Positions 1-10,500 of a stretch of DNA of 64,000 nt are shown here, one piece after another (within the stretch, counting starts at the first letter, position 1; each line of letters starts with the position of its first letter). The notes under the pieces are model-generated. The model had not been told where the DNA came from. It saw only the letters and a list, made by a program, of their open reading frames with translations, and did not search any database. Location of the stretch: contig JAVMKO010000209.1 of the NCBI GenBank assembly GCA_032164245.1, forward strand, positions 496,001 through 560,000. Direction: 5' to 3'. The DNA is from Sternotherus odoratus (lineage: Eukaryota > Chordata > Testudines > Kinosternidae). A program made the translations under genes and the position numbers.

Positions 1-626
1 AGGCAAGAAAAAGGCTCCCTGAATTCCCCCACAAGAAGAGAAAGTGCAGGACCCATCAATATCATGGGAGTAATTTGCCACATAATGCACATTATTAAAG
101 GATAATGTCCCTGTAAATTCTCTGTGAGCCCAATGGCGTTTCTTGCTATGTTCTATACTTTGGAAGTAACCACAAATCACTTATGGCAGCAGTATGTATG
201 GAGCTAGGCATTGCATGGTTGTTCACATATAATAAACAGAATTATTTCAGATGCAGCTGTGCCATGTGTTTTTCCATCCTGTGATTAGCAGGTCTACGGT
301 ACATGGCTGCTGCCAATGCTGCATATTTTTTGAAGATCAAAGAATGATTATGACAACTCCACAGATGTCAATCTGGCAGCATCATGAGAAGGAAATGTAA
401 AAAGTGGCATCTCAAAGGTTGCTGCATTACTGTGGAAGATTATGATTCTGTCGATTTCAGGATGAGGGCTATGGGTAGGGACACTCAGCATTGGAAAAGG
501 AGGTGGGAACTTGACTGGGAGTGGTTCATGCTGACTTATTTCTAACCCTTTGAAACTAAGCTACATTCTCAACTTGTACATTAAAATAAGTTCCTCTGCT
601 AATAACTTCACTTTTGTCCTTCTTAG

Positions 627-647
627 ATAGAGGACGCAGACTAATGG
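627..647 (+). CDS. Gene A, 21-nt coiled-coil (heptad) exon 1
   Basis: Exon of a butyrophilin-like gene that enters from the left of the window. It is preceded by a pyrimidine tract ending TTCTTAG and followed by GTAAGT. Being 21 nt and phase 1-1, it adds exactly seven residues (xDRGRRLM register) and can be added or skipped without a frameshift. Butyrophilin genes are known to carry very short, mostly 21-nt, heptad exons between the transmembrane exon and the B30.2 exon, forming the cytoplasmic juxtamembrane coiled coil. The gene's signal, Ig and membrane exons are not in the window. An alternative is a silent duplicate never spliced in; transcript data would settle it. Confidence 0.6.
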
Positions 648-1310
648 GTAAGTTACCAGGAAAAAAAAACACGATTAAGATGTTTATTTGGGTTTTTTTT
701 GTAATCCCATGATCTTTCATAGGGGTGGAGGGTGGCTTATTTGTGATTGTTGAACTTTGCCTACATTAAAGTCTATAGTAATAGGGTAATGTCCCTGTAT
801 ATTCTCTGTGAGCCCAATGGCGTTTCTTGCTATATTCTATACTTTGGAAGTAACCACAAATCACTCATGGCAGCAGTATGTATGGAGCTAGGCATTGCAT
901 GGTTGTTCACATATAATAAACAGAATTATTTCAGATGCAGCTGTGCCATGTGTTTTTCCATCCTGTGATTAGCAGGTCTATGGTACATGGCTGCTGCCAA
1001 TGCTGCATATTTTTTGAAGATCAAAAAATGATTATGCCAACTCCACAGATGTCAATCTGGCAGCATCATGAGAAGGAAATGTACAAAGTGGCATCTCTAA
1101 GGTTGCTGCATTACTGTGGAAGATTATGATTCTGTCGATTTCAGGATGAGGGCTATGGGTAGGGACAGTCAGCATTGGAAAAGGAGGTGGGAACTTGACT
1201 GGGAGTGGTTCAGGCTGAACTATTTCTAACCCTGGGAAACTAAGCTACATTCTCAACTTGTACATTAAAATAAGTTCCTCTGCTGATAACTTCACTTTTG
1301 TCCTCCTTAG

Positions 1311-1331
1311 ATATAGTACGCGGACTAATGG
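1311..1331 (+). CDS. Gene A, 21-nt coiled-coil exon 2
   Basis: Second copy of the same exon, 684 bases downstream, with acceptor CTCCTTAG and donor GTAAGT intact. It encodes seven residues (DIVRGLM register) in phase 1-1 and differs from the first copy at several positions, so the copies are not brand new. Splicing it to the previous exon and to the 27-nt exon at 5982 keeps one open frame. The evidence is gene-structure logic; no transcript is visible here. Confidence 0.6.
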
Positions 1332-1870
1332 GTAAGTCCCCAGTCCAAAAAAATCATGTTTTAAATGTTTTTGAGGGGTTTTTTTTGTTTGTTTTTTGTT
1401 TTTTTTTTATAATCCCATGATCTTGTGCAGGGGTGGGGAGCAGCTTATTTGTGATTTTTGAACTTTTTGGGTTAGAAATGCCATATTACTTAAATATGTC
1501 TATAGTGATGTCTATAGTAATACACATTATTAAAGGGTAATGTCCCTGTAAATTCTCTGTGAACCCAATGGCGTTTCTTGCTATGTTTTATACTTTGGAA
1601 GTAACCACAAATCACTCATGGCAGCAGTATGTATGGAGCTAGGCATTGCATGGTTGTTCACATATAATAAACAGAATTATTTCAGATGCAGCTGTGCCAT
1701 GTGTTTTTCCATCCTTTGATTAGCAGGTCTATGGTATATGGCTGTTGCTAATGCTGCATATTTTTTGAAGATCAAAGGATGATTATGCCAAATCCTCAGA
1801 TGTTAATATGGCAGCATCATGAGAAGGAAATGTACAAAGTGAGATCTCAAATGTTGCTGCATTACTGTGG

Positions 1871-1990
1871 AGGGTGGATCTGAAGAAGTGGGCTTTTTAT
1901 TCATGAAAGCTTATGCCCAAATAAATCTGTTAGTCTCTAAGGTGCCATCAGACTCCTCATTGTTTTTGTGGTTACAGACAAACATGGCTA
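1871..1990 (-). repeat. Interspersed repeat of the AGCATAAGCTTTCGTGGGCT type, fragment
   Basis: Contains the recognisable pieces AAGCTTATGCCCAAATAAAT, TTAGTCTCTAAGGTGCC and ACAAACATGGCTAC. The same family is present at 5815, 46931 (a full palindromic copy) and 55765. No coding capacity is seen. Confidence 0.7.
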
Positions 1991-2194
1991 CATGGTAATA
2001 TTGCAGAGGATTGTGTCTGGGACAGGATCTCGGGGCAGCGGTAGGCAATTATCATTGGGAAGAGGTGGGGTGTTTTACTGGGAGGAGTTCAAGCTGAATG
2101 ATTTCTCACTCTGGTTATTTCTATTTCTATAAGCTATTATCTGAGCTTGTACATTAAGTCCCTGTGTTGAAAAGTTCACTTTTGTCTTTCTCAC

Positions 2195-2215
2195 GTATAC
2201 AATCCAGCCAACAGT
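2195..2215 (+). pseudogene. Gene A, dead third copy of the 21-nt exon
   Basis: The position matches the exon slot of the third tandem unit and the donor GTGTAAG context is partly kept, but the acceptor reads CTCAC instead of CTTAG and the 21 nt have diverged. It is best read as a decayed copy. Confidence 0.6.
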
Positions 2216-2327
2216 GTAAGTCCCCGCTGATTTTTGTTTGTTATGCTCACACAGACTAACACCCTGGAAGTGATACCGTATTTTAATTTCTAGTACTCTC
2301 TGTGTCCTAAACTAAGTTAAATTCACA

Positions 2328-2670
2328 TTGTATTTGAGGGGCCGGCTTGGTAAGTTGCTGGCGGGTGCTCGAACCCTGATCTGCACCAGGCTGTGCCCCC
2401 CTCCACACATTCCCCCAGCCCACAGTCCCCCATGCCTCTTCCCACCCCCTTCTCTGCCCCAGCCCACCCCCTCCCCCACACATGTACCGACCTCACTCCT
2501 CCCTCTCCCTCTCAGCACCTCCTGAACACCACTAAACAGCTGATCCGTAGCAGGCAGGTAGCACGGGGGAAAGGGGAGGAGCTGATTGGGGGAGCTGCTG
2601 GTGGCTGCTGAACACCCACAAATTTTTTCCTTGGGTGCTCCAGCCCTGGGTCGCCCACGGATCAGCGCCT
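2328..2670. repeat. C-rich low-complexity block, possibly a non-autonomous DNA element
   Basis: A strongly C-rich central part (2390-2520) is flanked by GGTGCTCGAACCCTG and GGGTGCTCCAGCCCTGG, which look like remnants of a short element common in such genomes. Small open frames here follow from base composition and are not genes. Confidence 0.35.
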
Positions 2671-2675
2671 ATGAA

Positions 2676-3690
2676 TCATATAAGATATGTTGGCTGTATG
2701 TCATTTTGACTGCAATTTGGGGAAACTAGAATTGTTTTCAGAACTACTGAAGACTGGTCCCATATTTCTAATGACTGGAAGTGTCCAAAATGGTTTATGG
2801 TCTGGATGGTGAGAGAAAGGTGGTGTTATTACTGAGTTTAATGGAGTCTTAAATATATAACTTGCTGCCTCGTCTATGAATTCACATTAAACCAGAGTCA
2901 AAACCACCTGCTGTGTGGAGCTGTGTGAATATGGTGGTTTTGGCACCTGGGCAATTCCAAGGATCCTCCCCAAAAGAAATGGTCTGTTTTATTTTATTTT
3001 TTTAATGTTCCATTAAGATTTGCCCATTTTTATATTTGTTTTGGATTTAAAAAATTTTTTTTTAATAAAAAGTTGTTTTAACCTGAAAATTTGGATATCC
3101 TTTAGAAAGTGTCATAATGAAACATTTGCATTTCTTCAGAATAGTTTTAAAGATGTTTTTCTGACGAACAATTTAGAAAAACCAACATGAATTCATGATG
3201 TTTCAATATTGCTGAATCTGCATATTTCACCAACAAATGTTTTGACTAAAATGTTTTGCCCAGCCCTGTTGCTGAGATTGTGGAGATTCTCCTAGTTGCT
3301 TATTCTCAACATCACTGGTTTCTGTTTTTATAAATGGAATCCAAACAAAAGTGAAACCAATTCTGAATATGTGTCTGAAGTCAGGCTATTAACAGAGGAT
3401 GCAAGTTTAGAGAGTGTTTAAATGTTGCATTAAAGGACCAATTATGTGTGCAAAAAATAATAATAATAACTTTACTGTCTGGTGCCAGTGGCAGTAGCTA
3501 GGACTGAGCTCAATCTGTTTAGACGTCTCTTTCTAAACTAAATAAAACTCCCTCAAGCCCCCACCAACAGCTGTACTGAAATGTCCGGTTCTTAGAAATT
3601 AAAATAAAATTGTTCTTGTCACCTTTATAGGTGTCCCCCCCCCCACACACACACAAGGACTCAGAAGTCTTTGTGGGCGGGGAAGTCTAA
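2676..3690. other. Intron of gene A, no feature recognised
   Basis: AT-rich DNA with no usable open frame. The end near 3265 (TGCCCAGCCCTG) resembles the end of a small DNA transposon seen elsewhere in the window, but no boundaries can be fixed. Confidence 0.5.
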
Positions 3691-3972
3691 AATAATCACA
3701 ATAACCTTGTATAAACTTACATATAAGTCATTGAGCAACCCAAATCAGACATCAGGAATTTGGTTAATCCACAGCTCCCAAATAATAATACTGCATAGTC
3801 CACCCACTTAAAAGTCTCTTCACAGGTTCAGTTAGATTCACTAATAGTCAGGGGATAGCTAGAGTGGCTCTCCTCTTCTGGTCTTCTCCAGTTCTGAGAA
3901 ACAGTGCCCAGATTTTATAAAACAACTCTGTTCCCTGGCAGCATTGCTTGGGGAATGTGGTCTAGCATAATA

Positions 3973-4184
3973 TCAGTGCTTGGTGTGATTTGAGTTGCTT
4001 TGAGCTGCTGAGATAGCAATACAATTCTCAACTGCTGTCAATTTTGCAATTTGCTGATGATTTTCATTGTCATCCCCAGCCTCCCATACACCAAAACATA
4101 AATGTATGGGCAAGTTCAGTTCCCATCCATACATCAGGAGATGTGGTGTAACTCCAAGAGCAGTGTGTTTTGTGCTATTGTGTA
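3973..4184 (-). pseudogene. Ty3/gypsy-type integrase fragment
   Basis: On the - strand the frame reads a segment with NSTKHTALGVTPHLLMYG, the pattern seen near the end of the retroelement integrase core (asparagine-x-threonine-x-HTALG-x-TP-x-LL-x-YG). Only this part survives. The open frame that continues to 4377 runs into an inserted hAT element and is not integrase there. The partner copy is at 53038-53448. Confidence 0.7.
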
Positions 4185-4445
4185 CTTGGGGTTTCTCAAA
4201 CTGGGGGTCATGAACCTCCGGGGGGGTCGTAAGTTCCTGCCCCTGCCGAAAAGCCACCGAATTTATTAGTTCCGCATTCGTTGGATTTTCGGTGGACATA
4301 CTGAGCGCTCTTGGAAGCACCCGGCATGTCTGCTGAAAATAGCCGCCAAATGCGTAAGTATTCAATTTGGCAGACATTCAAGGGTTGCGCCGCGCCGCTG
4401 GAGAAGAAGAAAGGTTCGCAGTCTCAAGAAGTTTGAGAACCGCTG
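4185..4445. mobile_element. Small non-autonomous hAT element (absent from the other duplicate)
   Basis: The left end GGGTTTCTCAAACT and right end AAGTTTGAGAACCGCTG are inverted versions of one another, as in Charlie-like hAT elements. The flanks read TTGTGTAC and TGGTGTAC, an imperfect 8-bp target duplication. The paralogous site near 53380 runs from TTGTG straight into TTCATACACAAAG with no insertion, giving an empty-site comparison. Confidence 0.75.
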
Positions 4446-4675
4446 GTGTACATGCACCAAGAAAGCAGCATGATGACTCTAATTTGATTTCTACTCTGGA
4501 TATGAAGTCCCCAAGATATTCCAAAGGGTTCAAGTTAGCATATCTGACTGAGGACCCTTCCTTGTGGGTGATAAGGAGATTTCCCAGCCTTTGGCATTCC
4601 AACCGTATTGATCACCTCCTTCAAAAGATGACTCAAAATACTAACCAAGTAAGGGATCTGCCTGACACCAAAAAT

Positions 4676-5045
4676 ATTTTATTAGCATTAGATTAGGGTT
4701 GGAAGAGACCTCAGGAGGCCATCTAGTCCAACCCCCTGCTCAAAGCAGGACCAACCCCAACTCAACCATCCCAGCCAGGGCTTTGTCAAGCTTGACCTTA
4801 AAAACCTCTAAGGATGGAAATTGCACCACCTCCCTAGATAATCCATTCCAGTGCTTCCCTGTCCCCTTGTGAAATGGTTCTTCCTAATATCCAACCTAAA
4901 CCTTCCCCACTGAAACTTGAGAACATTGTTCCTTGTTCTGTCATCTGCCACCACTGAGAACAGCCAAGCTCCATCCTCTTTGGAATCCCCCTTCAGGTAG
5001 TTGAAGGCTGCTCTCAAATCCCCCCTCACTTTTCTCTTCTGCAGA
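4676..5045 (-). mobile_element. CR1 LINE 3' end
   Basis: Runs from TTAGGGTTGGAAGAGACCTC through AAGCAGGACCAACCCCAACT to the end of the conserved 3' region, so the element is reversed relative to the window. It contains no reverse-transcriptase frame. It sits between the integrase and retropepsin pieces in both duplicates. Confidence 0.9.
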
Positions 5046-5420
5046 CTAAAAAAGTCCAGTTCTCTCTCTCAAAGCTAATTCCCCATATTCCTGACCAGCC
5101 CCTGTATTGAACAGGCAGTTAAAAGAGTTGGCCTCAAAGTGTTGCACTGTCACTTGGGCCTCTGTGTCGATGAATTTGGGTTCCATCAGGGATTGGTGAA
5201 TAGCTGACACCTCTGCTCCAGTGTCTCTCCATGCAGTTATCTTTCTCCCACCCACGCTCACAGTTTCCCTTCACTCTGGGGGTATTTGCAAGGCATCTGG
5301 GCCTGAAGGCTCTTGGTGGGACTCCAGGGTGATGATTTTCCATTGACTAATGCTCTTGGGGCACTTGGCCTTCACATGCCCCAGCTCATTACATTTGAAG
5401 CATCACCCGTCTGACTGTGG
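5046..5420 (-). pseudogene. Gypsy-type gag CCHC knuckle and retropepsin fragment
   Basis: On the - strand, 5402-5358 encodes a CCHC zinc knuckle (CFKCNELGHVKAKCP: Cys-x2-Cys-x4-His-x4-Cys), the nucleic-acid-binding end of Gag. About 100 bases further on, 5261-5046 encodes a retropepsin piece with the active-site triplet in the context AWRDTGAEVSAI. Frames are interrupted between the two. In this copy and its duplicate, protease is followed on the same strand by integrase with no reverse transcriptase between, though a deletion could explain that. Confidence 0.75.
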
Positions 5421-5814
5421 GCTGGGGCGAAGTGGGTGGCTGGAGAGTGGGGTGGTGGGATCAGAGGGCATCTGGGGTCTCCCTGGCTGTGTGTAGGGTT
5501 CCTCCTTGTGAGGTGGGACCTTGGGCTAACTACAATAGTGGGGTGTCATCTCGGGTTGCCTGTTCTAGTAATCCCACCAACTTCTACTAGCTTTCTTCTT
5601 CTCCTCCACCTCCACCCATTGGGCTTCAATCTTCCCCACCTCAATTACTGTTTAGGGCTTCCCATCTAGGATATCCCTTCCTGTTTTCTCAGGAACACCC
5701 TATAAGAACTGCTCCATTTGTATATTAAGAGACTCCCTGGCTTTGCAGGCTGAACACTTTGCATGCCTGTTCCCCCTTGGGCAGCAAAGAAAAGAGAACA
5801 AAGAAATAAAAGAA

Positions 5815-5915
5815 TCAGGGAGGTAGACGTGTTAGTCTGGAATAGCAGAGGTAACAAAGAGTCGTGTGGCACCTTAAAGACTAACTAAAGTATTGGAGCA
5901 TAAGCTTTCATATCC
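5815..5915 (+). repeat. Interspersed repeat of the AGCATAAGCTTTCGTGGGCT type, fragment
   Basis: Begins AATCAGGGAGGTAGACGTGT and ends GGAGCATAAGCTTTCAT. The orthologous position in the gene B duplicate (55765) carries a longer copy. Confidence 0.75.
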
Positions 5916-5981
5916 CATGACACTGTGCTCAGAGTGACCTACACTGAACCCCTCATGGTCTCCTTTTCTTCTCTTCCCCAG

Positions 5982-6008
5982 AATGCCAGGAGCTGCGTGA
6001 GAGACTCA
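5982..6008 (+). CDS. Gene A, 27-nt coiled-coil exon
   Basis: Acceptor CTTCCCCAG, 27 nt, donor GTAAGT. Phase 1-1, nine residues in the register xCQELRERL, typical of a charged coiled coil. Near-identical exons occur in gene B at 59338 and 61936, together with about 60 bases of upstream intron, so the two genes are tandem paralogs. It joins in frame to the 36-nt exon at 6722. Confidence 0.75.
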
Positions 6009-6721
6009 GTAAGTCCATCCACCTCCCTCATAGAGTCCCGAGCTGTTGTTCCCATACACACAGTGTGCTGGTCATATATAGACACCGACATCTCAGGACA
6101 GGATTGAGCGAACAGTTTGAGTCAAAATCAGAGTCCCATTAGAATCACCACAGCAGCACAGTGAGCTCTCTATAACAAACACAGAGTGACCTGTTCTCAT
6201 GTCTGGATAGACAGATAGGTGTCACCTTCTGTTTGACAATCCAATGACAATCACATTGCTCTAATGCAGCAGGAGGGGACTAGCTGCTTTGTAGAGATGG
6301 CTGCTGGAGTGCAGGCTCTTCTCAGCTGTTTCCAAGAATGTGGCTCACGTTTTCATGCTTTGTTGCCAAAACCAGGTCTGAGATGTGAACTCCAGTCATC
6401 TGCATGACAATCCCCTAGTTACAGGTGGAGTGCATAACTTGTGTGCTGCAAAGGTCTGTTAGTAACAGAGAAAAGGAAATCCCCCTAGACAGAAGGTTGA
6501 GAATGTCAGAGCTGTATTAGAATACAGACCCACGTCTTCCTTCAAGGTTAGATACTTTACAAATCCAAGCACTCCTCCTTGTTGGTGTGTATCACTAAGC
6601 ACCAGCCCTACCCATCAAAGGAGCAGACTTCTAAACAGGGGCTAAAAGTGGAGCTGGGGGTGTCTGTAAGACACAGCATCACACAACGTGTCTCTGTGTC
6701 TAACTCTTTTTTCCATTTCAG

Positions 6722-6757
6722 TGTCTCAGGAGAATGAGATGATGCAGTTGAAATCAG
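6722..6757 (+). CDS. Gene A, 36-nt coiled-coil exon
   Basis: Acceptor TTCCATTTCAG, 36 nt, donor GTACTA. Phase 1-1, twelve residues (SQENEMMQLKS register). With the preceding 27-nt exon it adds 21 residues, exactly three heptads. Counterparts in gene B are at 58431, 60086, 61006 and 62684. Confidence 0.75.
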
Positions 6758-7141
6758 GTACTAGGAAAATCCCTAGTAAATGTGTGTCAGTGCTTTCTGA
6801 CTATAACATGATAGGAAAATGAGCACACACAGTGTATGGATTTCAGTCACCTTCATGATCATCCTCCCCTCCCCTGGAAATATTCAAACCCTGCAGTCTT
6901 TGCATTTCACATTTCAGTATCATCCTTAATAACAGAAAGTAAATTTAGTGCATACGTATTAGTGGGACTTGATGAGGATCTGGGCAAATTTTTTCCATAT
7001 TATTCTAGGGATAGATTTCAATTCTGACATGCAAAATCCAGTTTGGCCCTGTGCTCCTCGGTCCTGTACTGTTTCCCCCCCAATCCTAGTCTAGGTCTGG
7101 GCCTGAATGAACAGAGCCTCCAAACCCTGCTATGCTCTACA

Positions 7142-7156
7142 TGGGCTTTGAATCAG
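7142..7156 (+). pseudogene. Gene A, remnant of a 36-nt type exon
   Basis: Only the 3' end of the exon (GAATCAG) and its donor GTACTTTTGC are left, followed by intron that matches the intron downstream of other 36-nt exons. There is no acceptor; the upstream part has been replaced by other intronic repeat sequence. Confidence 0.5.
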
Positions 7157-8309
7157 GTACTTTTGCTAATCCTCCACTTAACGTGTGTCTGTGCTTTCAC
7201 ACTGTAACAAGAAAGAAAAACTCCCCTGTACAATCAACTCTACCGACTTGAGTCTCCTTCACGATCATTCCCCCCTGCCCTTGGAAGTAACAAATGAATT
7301 AGAATTTGTGATATTCCTGGGTTTCCTCCCCCCAGCCCAGCTCTGTTTGTATCCCTCAGTCCCCCACCCACAGCTTCCCTGCTATGCCAGCCCACAGCTC
7401 CTCAGTCCTGTCCTGTTTTCCCACAGACTAGTCTACACTTGGGCCTCACACAAAAAGAGCCTCCAAACCCTACTACGCACTCTATGGGCTTTGTGAGGTG
7501 CACTCTGATGGGCCCCACCACCTGGCTTGTTCCACTGGGCATTGAGACTGTATGTGATTCCATTTCTCTAGCGGTGGAGAGCAAATCCAGGACCACCCAG
7601 CCCCATGGACCCCTTCCCCAGCTAAGCTCCTGTCAACCACTAACCCTAGAGTTATACACTTTTGCAAATCAGCACCACAAAGGGATTTCTCAGCCCTCTC
7701 TCTAGGTGACACATGTTCTGGTGTGATGCTCCCAACCCTCATGCCCAGAAATGCCAACAGCTGGAGGTGCGACCCCCAGCATCGGTTTGTAGGCTCTGTT
7801 TCAAGGCTGATCTGGGACCTTGACTGTTGTTCATTAACAACAATTTTGTCTGACACGCCTTTGTAGGTCTGACACTCTTGGCTCATCAGATATCTCTACA
7901 GTGGAGCTGGGAGCAAGTGTCTCAGCCCAGGGAGCTGATTTATCCTACCTCTGCTCGAGTGTCGTGACTAGGATGTGGGTGGTCAGGCCTAGTGGGTGGA
8001 ACGGGAGTCAAATTGGAGTCCGGGGGTCAGAGCAGATAACACAAGAGAAGCAGAACTGGGCTGGGAAAAGCCCATTTGCATGGAAAACATCCTGGTCCTG
8101 TGCTTGGGGTAACTAGAAAGTTGAGGTTGTAGGTCTGGTAGCTGTCAGCCGGTCAGTGGAAGGTGGGTTGGAACTTAGTGGGTGAGAAGAGCCCTGTGGA
8201 CCAGGCTTCAAGACATCTGGCCTCAGTTCATTGCCAAGGGAAGCCGTCTGGTGAATGCTGGACTTGGGTATAATCCTTATGGAAGGCTCATGGTAGCCCA
8301 GGGCAGCCC

Positions 8310-8745
8310 TGGATTAACCATTAGGCAAAATAAGCACGTGCTTAGGGCCTCAAGTAAAGAGGGGCTCCATAGAGTTTTTTTCTAGTGCCGGATTTACAAT
8401 GAAACTTTATAAAATAATGTACAATGGAACTTTATAAAATAATTGTAGAAGACAATATTGAGTGTGCCTTTCCAAATATAGACATTTGCTTCCATATATT
8501 TTTAACATTAATGGTCACTAATTGCACAGCTGAGCATTCATTTTCTCGGTTGAAGTATATTAAAAATCCCAACAGAACAACTATGAGACAAGACAGGCTG
8601 GATGCCTTATCTCTGCTAAGTATTGAAGCAGATTTGTTACGTCAGATTAATTTTGAGGATATGATCAAAGACTTCAATTAAAAAATGCAGGAGAAAACTT
8701 TTTGTAGTATAAATAAAGTTCTGTGGAGGTTGCGTAGCAATCGTG
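8310..8745 (+). mobile_element. hAT transposon remnant
   Basis: The block from CCCTGGATTAACCATTAGGC to about CTGTGGAGGTTGCG interrupts intron sequence shared with gene B. It contains the C-terminal part of a hAT transposase (next entry) and an AATAAA near 8710. Exact ends and target duplication could not be fixed. Confidence 0.6.
8424..8681 (+). pseudogene. hAT transposase C-terminal dimerisation domain fragment
   Basis: An 85-residue frame resembles the hATC domain: after a hydrophobic stretch come TAEHSFSRLKYIKN and, 10 residues on, RLDALSLLSIEADLLRQINF, matching the usual order of a serine/phenylalanine-rich segment, a K-x-IK motif, and an RL-x-x-LSLLSIE helix. The catalytic DDE part is missing, so it cannot move DNA. 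It is inserted in the intron of gene A and is not a gene A exon. Confidence 0.75.
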
Positions 8746-8935
8746 GGGGCCTCAGGGAAAGGGGCAGGACAAGTGCAGGACTCCACGGGGAGGGGCGGCA
8801 CAGTGGGTTAAGTCCATGATATGGCTGCAGGTGGCCCCCCACTTATAGGGAGCTTCCATCGCTCCGGCTCCATGACACTCCGCTCAGAACAACCCTTGCT
8901 GAACCCATGATGTTCTCCTTTCCTTCTCTCCCCAG

Positions 8936-8962
8936 AGCGCGACAAGCTGCGGGAGACAGTTG
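8936..8962 (+). CDS. Gene A, 27-nt coiled-coil exon
   Basis: Acceptor TCTCCCCAG, donor GTAAGT, phase 1-1, nine residues (ERDKLRETV). Gene B has the same exon at 57651 with the same flanks (CTTGCTGAACCCATGATG upstream). It splices in frame to the 36-nt exon before it and to the 27-nt exon at 14548. Confidence 0.8.
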
Positions 8963-9688
8963 GTAAGTTTTTCCACCATAGAGGCCCTGGGCAGAACCTC
9001 CCAGCCACACACGTTGCTGAGCAGATCCAGACTCAGCGACACTGCAGGGAAGGGTTGAGTGAAATTTGGGCAAAAATACAAATCACGTTGAAGTAACCCC
9101 AGTCCCACAGCAGTGCTGTGACCTCCCTGCAGCAGACAGAGGGTCACCTGTTCTCCTGTCTGGACAGACGGACGTGTCACCTTCCGTTTGATAGTCCAAA
9201 TGCCAAGAATGTTGTTCTAATGTAACAGAAAGGGACTGGCTGCTTTGTACAGATGAGTGTTGGAGCACAGGCTCTTTCTTTTTACTCCAGGACCCCAACC
9301 CTCTTCCACACACCTTCCCCCGCTTCTACCTCCTTTCATAGCTGCCAGACTGTTTTCTTCCTTCTTCCCCCACTCCTCTGACACACGGAGGCCCCAAGAC
9401 CAGAGACACTGTACCTGCTCCATGGCCCCAGCAAAGCGTGAGAGCTCCTCCAGTCCTAGGTCCTCAGTGGGGGTCCGGGTGGCAGGGCTTCTCCCACCCT
9501 TCCCACCCGGCACTTCTGCCAGAGAGCAGAACTGAGCCTGGGATATTTCTCTGCCTCACCATGGCTTGTGCTGAGCACAGGGTCGGGGTCACTTGGGCCT
9601 ACCCCCACCCGCCTGCGTGGTGCCATTGTTCCAGGATTCCACTGCTATGCAGCAGTTTTTTCTGGGTCCCCACAGTTGACCAGGGCCA

Positions 9689-10190
9689 TTGGGCTCATGT
9701 CCCATCAGCCGAGTGGCTAACCTGCCACTTATCCTAGGCTACCTTCTATCGCTGAAAGAGCAGGGACTGGCCCTTTCCTCGATGACCTGGCAGTCATCTC
9801 AGTGTTCCACCCAAAAGTCAACAACAAGTTGGTCTTCTCCCATAGATGATGATCCATTTCTTCAAAGGCCTAGAGCGGGTTTTCCTGCAGATGAGGGAGT
9901 CAGTCTCATCAAGGAATTTGAACCTGGTCCTCTCCAAATTGGCAGGTCTGCCTTTTCAAACCCTAGCGATGCATTTGCTCCTGCACCTGTCATGGAAGTA
10001 TCCTTTCTGCCAGCAATTACTTTGGTTAGGAGGGTATCGGAGATCCGAGCTCTCATGGCAGACCCCCTATACATGGGCACTTTGGCCAAGCGGTGCTGCA
10101 GTCGGCTTGACCCTGAACTCCAAGCCCACGTCAGCTGCAACTGCGTGTGAGTCACCTATCTCAGAAGGGACATGTGCAAGCACTTAAAGA
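9689..10190 (+). pseudogene. DIRS-like tyrosine-recombinase retroelement fragment
   Basis: Two overlapping frames (9846- and 9689-) together cover the C-terminal region of a DIRS-type element. One frame reads FFKGLERVFLQMR and LVLSKLAGLPFQTLAM; the other continues with ITLVRRVSEIRALMADPLY, where the RR-x-SE-x-x-AL pattern resembles the catalytic-arginine region of the YR enzyme. At least one frameshift near 9990 breaks it. It lies in the large intron of gene A. Confidence 0.6.
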
Positions 10191-10194
10191 AGAA

Positions 10195-10500
10195 AAGATG
10201 GTTACTAACCTTCCTGTAACTCTTGTTTTTTGAGATGTGTTCCACGTGTCCATTCCCAAACCCACCCACCAGCCCTACTCTCAGAAGGGTTAGTAAGAAG
10301 AAACTGAGGAGTGCGGGCTCAGCAAGGCTCCTTATCCCAGCGCTATGAGTGTGTGGCACCAGGGGGCACCAGAGCTGACCCGACAGATACCACTGGGGGA
10401 AAACTTCTGACAGTTGTGCTCAGGGAGCGCACACAGCTAACTCGGAATGGACACGTGTAACACATCTCGAAGAACAACAGTTACAGAAAGTAACTGTCTT
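10195..10500. repeat. Inverted terminal region next to the DIRS-like fragment
   Basis: The left arm (GTTACTAACCTTCCTGTAAC, TTTTGAGATGTGTTCCACGT) is the reverse complement, with mismatches, of the right arm (GGACACGTGTAACACATCTC, AACAACAGTTACAGAAAGTA). DIRS elements end in inverted repeats, so this may be the terminus of the same element. Confidence 0.6.

Larger units (their letters stand above)
60..2270 (+). repeat. Three tandem ~0.7-kb intronic units, each carrying one 21-nt exon
   Basis: The phrase TAATGTCCCTGTA recurs at 103, 787 and 1538, and the following 500-600 bases align closely between the three places. Each unit ends with a pyrimidine tract, a 21-nt exon slot and GTAAGT. The slots are at 627, 1311 and 2195, so spacing is 684 and then 884; the third unit is longer partly because a palindromic repeat sits in it near 1871-1990. 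The first two exons are intact, the third has lost its acceptor. This is local tandem duplication of an exon plus intron inside gene A. Confidence 0.85.
3690..5800. repeat. Segmental duplication, copy 1 (partner 52880-54790)
   Basis: The order of parts matches the region inside gene B: the sequence AGCAACCCAAATCAGACA, a gypsy integrase fragment, a CR1 tail, a retropepsin piece and a CCHC knuckle. Shared junctions, including the CR1 insertion, show that the block was copied with the gene and was not inserted twice. Copy 1 alone holds the small hAT element at 4185-4445. Confidence 0.85.

Noticed and set aside
9217..9737. Overlapping frames of about 90-100 residues in the gene A intron
   Set aside because: No domain, no flanking splice logic in phase 1, and composition explains them.
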